This document shows, one piece after another, positions 42,590-49,481 of a stretch of 56,154 bases of DNA. The stretch's first letter is position 1; every line of letters begins with the position of its first letter. Made by a program: the position numbers and the translations under genes. The stretch comes from DASVEE01 sp036399695 (GTDB lineage: Bacteria > Acidobacteriota > Thermoanaerobaculia > Gp7-AA8), in NCBI GenBank assembly GCA_036399695.1, contig DASWMP010000129.1, forward strand, positions 1 to 56,154, in the 5' to 3' direction. Below the pieces are notes generated by a model. That model was not told the origin of the DNA, ran no database searches, and worked only from the letters and a program-made list of their open reading frames with translations.

Positions 42590-42810
42590 TGCACGTTCGA
42601 ATCGATTACTGCGGCGTTTGAAACTACCTTCCGAGAGCCTCCAGTCTGGCGGCTGCAATCAAGAAGGAGCTCGGCCACGAAAGTGAGCTCGTCCGCGGAA
42701 GCGGCGGGATCTTCATCGTCACGGTCGACAACCACCAGCTCTTCTCCAAACGCGACGAAGGCCGCTTCCCGAGCGAAAGCGAGATCATCGAGAAGCTGCG
42801 CGCGCTCTAG
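42589..42810 (+). CDS. SelW/Rdx-family selenoprotein with in-frame UGA (Sec11)
   Basis: A 73-residue selenoprotein if the TGA at 42619-42621 is read as selenocysteine. The frame runs ATG 42589 to TAG 42808-42810. The start is MHVRIDYCGVU, where Cys8-Gly-Val-Sec11 is the CxxU redox motif of SelW/SelT/SelH (Rdx, thioredoxin-like fold). After the UGA the reading stays protein-like and family-like: NYLPRASSLAAAIKKELG, ELVRGSGGIFIVTVDNHQLF, SKRDEGRFPSESEIIEKL. This matches the beta-alpha-beta-beta order and the GxGGxFxVxVxGxLIFSK-type core of the family. A SECIS-like hairpin follows the UGA. Ordinary gene calling would see only ten codons. It is coupled by TGATG to the phosphatase. Selenoproteins of this family act as small thiol/selenol redox proteins. 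The function here is inferred. Confidence 0.88.
42636..42654 (+). promoter_or_regulatory. candidate bacterial SECIS element
   Basis: AGCCTCC (42636-42642) pairs with GGCGGCT (42648-42654) at six of seven positions around the loop AGTCT (42643-42647). The loop begins 21 bases after the UGA. Bacterial SECIS hairpins sit immediately downstream of the UGA inside the coding region, with a small loop containing G-U read by SelB. The loop resembles the GGTCT apex of the E. coli fdhF element. Confidence 0.75.
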
Positions 42811-42828
42811 CGCGCGGCGTGTGGGCCG

Positions 42829-42973
42829 GAGAGGACCGATGGGACATATGGGACCGATAGGACTGTAGGCTTATCGGTTTCAAGACCGCACCCCCTTCGC
42901 GGAGCGGAGCAGGGCTCACGTCAGTGAGCCCGATAGGTCCTATAGCGTCCCTATCGGTCCCGTCGTCCTCCCC
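42829..42973. repeat. 9-bp-unit long hairpin element, copy B3, after the selenoprotein gene
   Basis: The left arm (42829-42867) has GAGGACCGATGGGACATATG. The right arm (42931-42973) has GATAGGTCC, CCCTATCGGTCCC and GTCGTCCTC. The loop region contains its own perfect hairpin GGGCTCAC-GTCA-GTGAGCCC (42912-42931). It begins 19 bases after the selenoprotein stop and probably ends that transcript. A smaller hairpin, GCGCGCT-CT-AGCGCGC (42800-42815), straddles the stop codon itself. Confidence 0.8.
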
Positions 42974-43012
42974 TGACGCACGGGCGCCCACAGTCCCGCG
43001 AGTGCCCGCCCG

Positions 43013-43245
43013 TTACCGCCGCAGCGCAGCTCGCATCTCGCGGACCGCCTCGACCTGCGTCTCGCAATTGAGGGACTGGAGCGCAGCGAGGGTGAGACGC
43101 GTCGGCGCGTCGTACCGCTCGTTCGCGCTGACGAGGTGAATGCGCCTGCGGCGTCGCGGCTCATTAGACGACCGGCTCCGCCGAGGTGCTCATCGCCGCG
43201 ACCGATCGGCGGCAGGACTCTCAGCCCAAGCGAAAACGGGAGCAT
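43013..43245 (-). pseudogene. possible small frameshifted gene or remnant
   Basis: On the minus strand an ATG at 43245 follows a GGAGAA site and reads MLPFSLGLRVLPPIGRGDEH, protein-like for about 35 codons. In a shifted frame, 43013-43138 reads a coherent tail IHLVSANERYDAPTRLTLAA, then LQSLNCETQVEAVREMRAAL and ends RR-stop. The join would need a frameshift near 43140. Neither part belongs to a family I know. It may be a degraded gene or chance coding in high-GC DNA. Confidence 0.3.
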
Positions 43246-43300
43246 TTCTCCTTCCAGGGCGGTTCACGCCCGCTATGATGCCTCCGCAGAAGGAGACGAA

Positions 43301-44035
43301 TTGCTCGCCCCCGAACTCATCATCGACTCGATCATCGAAGCGTACGTGCAGGTCGACGCGGATCTCCGCATCCGCTTCATGAATGGCAACGCCGAGCGGC
43401 TCCTCCGGAAGAATCGCGCGGAAGCAGTCGGCCAGACGTTCACCGACATCGTGCCCGACGCAGCGCGCGCGCACCAATGGCCGCAGCTCGTCGCGGCGAT
43501 TCAGCAGGAGCAGCGGACCGAGCTGTCGGTGTTTTATCCGACGCAGTACACCTGGCACGACGTGAAGGTAGTCCCCACCGGCCGCGGCGGTGCAGGCCTC
43601 TTCATGCGCGACGTCACCGATCGCCAGTGGCTGATCCGGCGCGAAGCGGAGCGCGTCTATCTACGCAATGTCTTCGAGAAAGCACCGGTCGCGATCACGA
43701 TGATGCGCGGTCCGAAACACATCATCGAGTACATCAACGAGTTCGGCCGCCAAATCATCGGCGGACGCACAGTGGAGGGGAAACCGATTCGGGAAGCGCT
43801 GCCCGACGTCGAGGAGAAAGAGCTCTTCACCATCGTCGACGACGTCTACGAGAAGGGTCAGGAGTTCCACGCACGCGACCTCCACGTGCGCTTCGACCGC
43901 GACGGCGACGGAGTCGCAGAGGACGGATGGTTCGATGTGAGCTACCAGCCCGCACGGGATTTTGACGGGAAGGTCTCCGGTGTGTTGAGCCTGAGCATCG
44001 ACGTAACGGATCGAGCGAGGTCGCGGCCGGCGTGA
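43301..44035 (+). CDS. PAS-domain-only sensory protein
   Basis: A 244-residue protein. The start TTG 43301 is chosen for AGGAG at 43291-43295 and because residues before it (from an in-frame ATG at 43136) are low-complexity. Two PAS domains follow: about 5-110 (IDSIIEAYVQVDADLRIRFMNGNAERLL ... LFMRDVTDRQ) and about 125-240 (VFEKAPVAITMMRGPKHIIEYINEFG ... GVLSLSIDVTDRA). The protein ends right after the second PAS, where a histidine kinase would normally begin, so it lacks an output domain. It may act by binding another sensor, or be a truncated kinase. No kinase remnant is seen between 44036 and the next gene. Confidence 0.82.
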   Translation: MLAPELIIDSIIEAYVQVDADLRIRFMNGNAERLLRKNRAEAVGQTFTDIVPDAARAHQWPQLVAAIQQEQRTELSVFYPTQYTWHDVKVVPTGRGGAGLFMRDVTDRQWLIRREAERVYLRNVFEKAPVAITMMRGPKHIIEYINEFGRQIIGGRTVEGKPIREALPDVEEKELFTIVDDVYEKGQEFHARDLHVRFDRDGDGVAEDGWFDVSYQPARDFDGKVSGVLSLSIDVTDRARSRPA

Positions 44036-44084
44036 AACCGGCTGTGGCCGTGCGCGCACGGGCCGGGGACGCGCGGCACGACAG

Positions 44085-45254
44085 TCAGTCCTCCGGCCAC
44101 GCATCCGCAATCCGTCCGAGAAGTGCGGTCCAGTTCACGCCCGCGGAGTCGCGGCCCATCCGCACCAGCACAAGGCGCTTGCGGGGGCTGACATAGATGC
44201 GCTGGCCGAAGTGGCCGTTCGAGTAGAAATCCGACTGCGCGCCGCCAGGCTTCACCACGCCCCACCACAACTTCCGATGGAATCCGTCGCCGAAGAGGTT
44301 CGGAGCATTCGCGGGAGGCGGCGTGACCGTCGCGCTCACCCACTCGGACGGGACGACCTGTCTCGCAGCGGCCTTGCCGCCGTGGAGATAGAGCAGTCCG
44401 AACCGCGCGAGATCGACGGCACGCGCGACGAAGCCGCTCTCCGTCTTTTCGAGGCCGTTCGTCTCGCGGTCCACGTTCCACAGCGCGCCATACGCGGCAC
44501 CCATCGGCTGCCACAACCGCTCCTCGGCGTATCGGGACAACGTCATCCCGGGATATTTGCGGAGCAGCGCACGCTCGAGCGCGTACCCGAGGAGCAGCGG
44601 ACTCAGCTCCTCCGCCTCGAACTTCGTCCCGGGAGTGCGGATGAGCTTCGTCCGCGCGAGAAACGCCCGCACGTCGGCCGTGTAGTACATCCGCGGCTGC
44701 TCCTTCCAGGGCGCGTTGCCGCGGCGGTAGCGGAAGCCGCTCACGTTGTCGGCCAGTTGTTCGAGTGTCACCGCCGCCAGCGCAGGGTTGTCCTTCAAGT
44801 CGACGTGCATGCCGAGCGGATCGCTCATGCGGATCACCCCTTCGCTCCGGGCGATGCCCACCAGAGCGGAGAGGACCGACTTCGAGATCGAGAAGCTCTT
44901 GAACCACGACTCGCGCGCGTAGCCGTGGTAGTAACGCTCGTCGATCAGCCGCCCGTCGCGCACCACGAGAAACGCGGTCGTCCCTCGGCTGCTGAGGAAC
45001 GCGTCGAGCTCCGCCTCCGTCGTCAGCCTGCCGTTCTGCACCTCCAGAGGCATGCGTGTGATCCAGCCCCGATCGGGCGCGGAAGGGAGCGGCGACGGCT
45101 GCGACGATGCGGCGATGCTGCGCGACGGGAGCGAGCGGTAGTCCTCGACGTCGATGGTCCGCAGCGTCACCAGGCGGCGGACGTACGTACTGCAGCCGAG
45201 GGGCAGCAGCACGGCGAAGAGGACAAGAGAGGAGAGCAGGCGGCGGCGTGACAT
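44085..45254 (-). CDS. lipoprotein serine hydrolase of the beta-lactamase / class C PBP fold
   Basis: A 389-residue lipoprotein: arginine-rich start, hydrophobic core and lipobox LPLGC with Cys21. The catalytic Ser-x-x-Lys is SISK (Ser122, Lys125) in SWFKSFSISKSVLSALVGIA. The third motif appears as GHFGQ near the C-terminus. ALLGYALERAL-like sequence replaces the usual Tyr-x-Asn region. Such proteins include esterases, D-aminopeptidases and carboxypeptidase-like enzymes; true beta-lactamase activity is not implied. It is divergent from a TetR regulator with two operators in the gap, one covering its -35 box, so repression by that regulator is likely. Confidence 0.9.
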   Translation of the reverse strand: MSRRRLLSSLVLFAVLLPLGCSTYVRRLVTLRTIDVEDYRSLPSRSIAASSQPSPLPSAPDRGWITRMPLEVQNGRLTTEAELDAFLSSRGTTAFLVVRDGRLIDERYYHGYARESWFKSFSISKSVLSALVGIARSEGVIRMSDPLGMHVDLKDNPALAAVTLEQLADNVSGFRYRRGNAPWKEQPRMYYTADVRAFLARTKLIRTPGTKFEAEELSPLLLGYALERALLRKYPGMTLSRYAEERLWQPMGAAYGALWNVDRETNGLEKTESGFVARAVDLARFGLLYLHGGKAAARQVVPSEWVSATVTPPPANAPNLFGDGFHRKLWWGVVKPGGAQSDFYSNGHFGQRIYVSPRKRLVLVRMGRDSAGVNWTALLGRIADAWPED

Positions 45255-45272
45255 TCGATGAGGGCCTCTGAT

Positions 45273-45290
45273 AACTTGACGTTGTCAGGT
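45273..45290. promoter_or_regulatory. TetR-type operator, site 1
   Basis: AACTTGACGTTGTCAGGT, with the dyad TGAC-GTT-GTCA at 45277-45287. It is the inverse of site 2 at 45306-45323, with 32 bases between centres, about three helical turns. Confidence 0.8.
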
Positions 45291-45291
45291 C

Positions 45292-45320
45292 AATGTAAGC
45301 GACCAACCTGACGCTGTCAA
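45292..45320 (-). promoter_or_regulatory. sigma-70-type promoter of the hydrolase gene
   Basis: On the minus strand there is TTGACA (45320-45315), a 17-base spacer, and TACATT (45297-45292). The -35 lies inside operator site 2 and the spacer and -10 lie between the two operators, so a bound TetR dimer should block the polymerase. Confidence 0.7.
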
Positions 45321-45323
45321 GTT
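45306..45323. promoter_or_regulatory. TetR-type operator, site 2
   Basis: ACCTGACGCTGTCAAGTT, with the dyad TGAC-GCT-GTCA at 45309-45319. It directly abuts the ATG of the tetR gene at 45324, so binding would also repress the regulator. Confidence 0.8.
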
Positions 45324-45956
45324 ATGCCTCGACCCAAGTCCAATCTCGAAGAGCTGCTCCTCACGCGCGCGGCGGAGATCATTGCTACCGAAGGCCTCGA
45401 CGCGCTGTCTCTCCGCGAGCTGGCGCGCCGCGCCGGCGTCTCCCGGGCCGCGCCGTATCACTACTTTACAGATAAGGCCGAGCTGGTCGCGCGCGTGGGA
45501 GCGCTCGGCTTCCACCGGCTCGGCGCGCACATCGCCGCGGCCACGTCGGCGTCGGCGAGCCCGGTGGCGCAACTTCGTGCAGGGCTCCTCGCGTATATCG
45601 AGTTCGCGCACGCCGAGCCGCACTTTTTCCAGCTCATGTTCTCCCGCGCCCTGCAGCGCGGCGAGCAGCACGAGGGAGGCGACGATGCGCTGTCGCGGCT
45701 CGCCTTCTCCAGCACCGCTGCCCGGACCGCGTTCGCCACGCTCGTGGAGGGCGTGCGCAGCGCGCAGGTCCAGGGCGTATTGCCCGGCGACGATCCGATG
45801 CTGCTCGTGAACGTCTTCTGGGCCTACACCCATGGCGTGGCCGTGTTGTCCCGCGACGCGCATCTCAAACACGAAGGCGGGACGAACGCGGTGTTCGACG
45901 CCGGCTTCGACGCGCTCGCGGAGCACTACCGGCGCGCAGCGTCGCGGCGCCGATGA
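45324..45956 (+). CDS. TetR family transcriptional repressor
   Basis: A 210-residue regulator. The N-terminal helix-turn-helix spans about residues 8-55 (LLTRAAEIIATEGLDALSLREL, RRAGVSRAAPYHYFTDKAELV). The C-terminal domain (FFQLMFSRALQRG, FWAYTHGVAVLSRD) resembles the WHG/TetR_C ligand-binding type. It is divergent from the beta-lactamase-fold hydrolase across a 69-base gap that holds two near-identical inverted repeats, the obvious operators. No Shine-Dalgarno precedes the ATG, which directly follows operator 2, so a very short leader or leaderless message is likely. The ligand is unknown. Confidence 0.93.
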   Translation: MPRPKSNLEELLLTRAAEIIATEGLDALSLRELARRAGVSRAAPYHYFTDKAELVARVGALGFHRLGAHIAAATSASASPVAQLRAGLLAYIEFAHAEPHFFQLMFSRALQRGEQHEGGDDALSRLAFSSTAARTAFATLVEGVRSAQVQGVLPGDDPMLLVNVFWAYTHGVAVLSRDAHLKHEGGTNAVFDAGFDALAEHYRRAASRRR

Positions 45957-46059
45957 AGCGCCGTCGCGGCCGGCGTGAACCGATGCTGCGGCGCGGCACT
46001 GACGAGTGACGCGCGGCCGGGATGTACGGCATTGCGTCATCCACCCTCCCCCCGGGCCC

Positions 46060-46205
46060 CAATGGCGTTGACTTAGAGGTTTGCCTCATGTGGGACAGAC
46101 ACTCCTGTCTGTCCGGCCCACCCCCGAGGTTCTCCAGACAAGCGGCCGTTCGGGTGCACGGGACACACAAGAGTGTCTGTCCCACATCTAAAGTTAACGC
46201 CATTG
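46060..46205. mobile_element. MITE-like inverted-repeat element, copy 1 (146 bp)
   Basis: Ends are CAATGGCGTTGACTTAGA on the left and TCTAAAGTTAACGCCATTG on the right, near-perfect inverted repeats. The inner arms TGTGGGACAGACACTC and GAGTGTCTGTCCCACA also pair, with GGTTTGCCTCA as an extra in the left arm. It holds no gene. The 12-base sequence CCCCCCGGGCCC occurs just outside both ends (46048-46059 and 46206-46217), like a target-site duplication. The second copy is at 52328-52478 in the same orientation. The rest of the 45957-46221 gap is featureless. Confidence 0.85.
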
Positions 46206-46221
46206 CCCCCCGGGCCCGGCG

Positions 46222-49200
46222 CTATCGACGTGCCGAAAGACGCTGGACCGACTGCGCCAGCTCGGCCGGATCGACCGGCTTCTTCAGGTAAGCGTCGAAT
46301 CCGGCGTCAAGAGCCAGCAGCCGATCCTCCGGTCGTCCAAACGCGGTCAGCGCGAGGATCGGCGTCGTGCGCAGTGCATCGGGGCGCCCCCGCACCTCGC
46401 GAAGGAACACGTAGCCATCCTCGTCCGGCATGGCGATGTCGCACACGACGATGTGCGGCTCGAGCTTCCGGAAGATCTGCAGCGCTTCGCGAACGGATGA
46501 TGCGGTTTGTACGGCCGCTCCGGTGCGACGCAGAATCGCGGCCACGACGTCGCGGGTGAATTGCTGGTCGTCGACGACCAGCACCGTCACATCCGTCAGC
46601 GCGGGTAGAGAGGCTGATGCGGCCGGCAGGACAGCGCGTTCCGACATTGAGGCCGCGGCGATCGCCGGCGCCGCCTCCAACACGGGCAACTCCAGCGTGA
46701 ACGTCGCCCCCTGTCCTTTGCCCTCGCTCGCGACGCGGATGCGGCCACCGTGCATCTCGACGAGCGAGCGGACGATCGCCAGACCCAGGCCAATTCCTCC
46801 GTGCGGGCGCGTCGTCGAGCTGTCCGCCTGCCGAAAGGGCTCGAACACGTAGGGCAGAAACGCGCGATCGATGCCTTCGCCTGTATCCGATATGACCAGA
46901 CGAACGACCGAGCCTTCGTGCGCGAGGCGGAGTGTGACGGTTCCGCCGCGCGGTGTGAACTTGATCGCGTTCGCGAGCAGGTTCCAGACGATCTGCTGGA
47001 GCCGCCCCTCGTCGCCCGGGATGGGTGGCAGCATCGGCGGAATCGCCGTGAGAATCTCGATTCCCTTCGCTACGGCCGCCGGATGTACGGTCGTGATTGC
47101 GGCCTGCGCCACGGTCCGCAGATCGGTCGGGCGCGGATCGAAGGTCAGCTTTCCGGACATGATCCGCGAGACATCGAGAACGTCTTCGATGAGCTGCGCC
47201 TGCGCGCTCGCGCTCTGCTCGATCGCGTCGATGGCCACCTGCGCCTCAGTGTCGCTCAGCCCGAGCTTGAGCATGCGCGACCAGCCGAGGACCGCGGTCA
47301 TCGGCGTCCGTAATTCGTGTGACAGCGTGGCGAGGAACTCGTCTTTCGCGCGGTTCGCGGTCTGCGCAGCGCTGTACAGCCGCGCGTTCTCGATGGCGAT
47401 CGACGCGCGGTAGGCGAGCTCCTCGGCCTGCGCGAGATCGCGCTCGGAGTAACGACGGTCGGAGGCGACGAATGTGATCGTCCCGACCACCGCGCCGCGC
47501 GAACGGAGCGGGACGATCATGTACGACATGATCCCGAGACCGCGCATCATCCGCAGATGCTCCTCGCTGCGCGCGAGCTGTGCGAGCAACTCGTCGGGTA
47601 CGAACGGCACGACCTCCGGCGTGCCGGTCCGCATGACCCGATAAATCACGTCCGTCTCCGGATCGGGCGGGAACTTCCGGTAGAACTCTTCGGCCAGAGC
47701 GATCTTCTCGGGATCGGCGTGGGCGATGGCAAGCCGGTTCCGAAGCTGCTCACCTGCGTCGGCCGCCATGTCCACGGCGCACCAGTCGGCGATGCGTGGT
47801 ACCGCGAGGAAGGTGACGTTCTTCAGCGTCTCGCGGTAGTCGAGCGAGGAGGCGAAGATCTCATTTGCCTTGGCCAGAAACGCCAGACCCTCCTGCGCCA
47901 CGTGCTGGTCGTGCACGTCGATGGCCGTCCCGATCCATTCCTCGATCCGGCCGTCGTCGCCGAGGATCGGCACGGTCTTGTCCACGAACCAGCGGTACGA
48001 GTTGTCTGCCTGCCGCAGCAGGTATTCATCCTCGTACACCTTACCGGCGCTGAGCGCGGCGTCCCACGCTTCGGCCACGCGCGCCCGATGGCTCGGATGG
48101 ACGGCCTGGAGCCAGCCACGGCCGCGCATCTCCTCGGCGGTCTGGCCGGTGATCTCCTGCCACGATGGTGACGGCTGCACGGAGCCGTCCGGGGTGACTG
48201 TCGCGATGGCCTGCCGGGTCGGCGTTGCCAGGACGAGCGAGCGATACCGTCGCTCCTCTTTCCGCAGTGCAACCCGATCCCGTTCCAGCGACTGGTACAG
48301 CCGGACGTTGTCGAGGGCAACCGCCGCATGCCCTGCTAGCGCCTCGGCGATCTTCTCCTCGGTTTCGCCGAAGACGCCTTGGTCCGGATGACCGAAGAAC
48401 AGACCGCCCAGCACTTCGTCGGTTCGCGACTTCACCGGTACGGCCAGATAGCTCACGACCGGGAGATGTCCGGCGGGCATGCCGTGGTACGGCGCGTTCT
48501 TTCCGTAGCGCGGATCTTTGAGGATGTTCCCGCTGCGCACGATGCCCGTACCGGCAAACGTCGGCGCGAAGACGCGCGTGTTCCGCGGCATCGGGAACTT
48601 CGAGAAGTGCTCGCGCGGCACGCCGGAGATCGTGTAGAGCGTGTACGCCTCGCCGTCCGGACGGGTCACGTTGTAGAAGAAGGCGCCGAACTGCGCGCCG
48701 GTGAGAGTGGTCGCGGCGTCCGTGATGCGCTGCACGACGGCGTCGAGGTCGAGCCGGCCGGCGACGTCGCGCGCCACGTCCGCGAGCTGGTCGTAGCGTT
48801 CCGTGGAGAGCGCAATCGACGCAATCTGTCCGAATGCTGCCGCCGCGTCGAGCTCCGCCTCGGTCGTCCCCGTCTTCGGCGTGCGGTAGTAACAGGTGAT
48901 CGTTCCCGCCATCTCGCCGCGGATGGTCAGCGGGAGCACGAGAAAAGACGCAATGCCTTCGGTCTCGTACAACGTTCGGCGGCCATCGACGACCGGCCAC
49001 ACCCGGGCGTCCGCGACGAGCAGTGGCCCGGGGAGGATCGCCGCGACGTTCCCGTCTGCCGGTGCCTCGATCGCGAAGGTCGAGTAGTCGGTGGACAAGC
49101 CCGTCGCGGCCGCAATCCGCCACATGCGTTCGCGCGACTCGAGCCGCCACATCGCGACGGCGTCCGCGCCGAAGAAACGCAGGGCGTGCTCGACGATCCG

Positions 49201-49344
49201 GTCGCGCAGCTCCTTGCCAGCGACGGTCGTTCGCGTCAGCATCGAGAGATCGCGCAGACCGCGTGCGACAGACGCCGCGGTCATCCGCTCCTTCCCGATG
49301 GTTCCTTCGGCACTGCTCACGTTCACCTGATCTTCGACCGACAT
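46222..49344 (-). CDS. hybrid sensor histidine kinase / response regulator (GAF-GAF-PAS-GAF-HisKA-HATPase-REC)
   Basis: A 1040-residue soluble hybrid kinase. In order it has two GAF domains in the first 370 residues, a PAS domain (about 370-500; SLVLATPTRQAIATVTPDG, GTAIDVHDQ), a third GAF (about 510-640), the HisKA phospho-acceptor helix DEFLATLSHELRTPMTAVLG, HATPase_c with N box NLLANAIKF and G boxes DTGEGI/GIGLGLAI, and a C-terminal receiver (VTVLVVDDQQF, VVCDIAMPDEDGY, KKPVD). There is no membrane segment. ATG 49344 is chosen; ATG 49284 has a better ribosome site (AAGGAG) and is an alternative. Its kinase-receiver half is very like that of the gene at 50550. The stop end lies 17 bases from MITE copy 1. 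Confidence 0.9.
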   Translation of the reverse strand: MSVEDQVNVSSAEGTIGKERMTAASVARGLRDLSMLTRTTVAGKELRDRIVEHALRFFGADAVAMWRLESRERMWRIAAATGLSTDYSTFAIEAPADGNVAAILPGPLLVADARVWPVVDGRRTLYETEGIASFLVLPLTIRGEMAGTITCYYRTPKTGTTEAELDAAAAFGQIASIALSTERYDQLADVARDVAGRLDLDAVVQRITDAATTLTGAQFGAFFYNVTRPDGEAYTLYTISGVPREHFSKFPMPRNTRVFAPTFAGTGIVRSGNILKDPRYGKNAPYHGMPAGHLPVVSYLAVPVKSRTDEVLGGLFFGHPDQGVFGETEEKIAEALAGHAAVALDNVRLYQSLERDRVALRKEERRYRSLVLATPTRQAIATVTPDGSVQPSPSWQEITGQTAEEMRGRGWLQAVHPSHRARVAEAWDAALSAGKVYEDEYLLRQADNSYRWFVDKTVPILGDDGRIEEWIGTAIDVHDQHVAQEGLAFLAKANEIFASSLDYRETLKNVTFLAVPRIADWCAVDMAADAGEQLRNRLAIAHADPEKIALAEEFYRKFPPDPETDVIYRVMRTGTPEVVPFVPDELLAQLARSEEHLRMMRGLGIMSYMIVPLRSRGAVVGTITFVASDRRYSERDLAQAEELAYRASIAIENARLYSAAQTANRAKDEFLATLSHELRTPMTAVLGWSRMLKLGLSDTEAQVAIDAIEQSASAQAQLIEDVLDVSRIMSGKLTFDPRPTDLRTVAQAAITTVHPAAVAKGIEILTAIPPMLPPIPGDEGRLQQIVWNLLANAIKFTPRGGTVTLRLAHEGSVVRLVISDTGEGIDRAFLPYVFEPFRQADSSTTRPHGGIGLGLAIVRSLVEMHGGRIRVASEGKGQGATFTLELPVLEAAPAIAAASMSERAVLPAASASLPALTDVTVLVVDDQQFTRDVVAAILRRTGAAVQTASSVREALQIFRKLEPHIVVCDIAMPDEDGYVFLREVRGRPDALRTTPILALTAFGRPEDRLLALDAGFDAYLKKPVDPAELAQSVQRLSARR

Positions 49345-49481
49345 TCGCTCGCTTCTATGCAAGAATCGGAGGCAGCGGTGCCTTTTTTGCATTTGTCATC
49401 GCAGTCTTTGACGGCCTGCCGACGAGAAGAGCGAAAAGGGGAGTATTTGCGCAGCGACGCAGGATGGAGGGGCACGTTTCC

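Noticed and set aside
42589..42621. A ten-codon peptide ending at TGA as the true gene product
   Set aside because: The sequence after the TGA stays in frame, family-like and free of stops up to TAG at 42808, and a SECIS-like hairpin follows.
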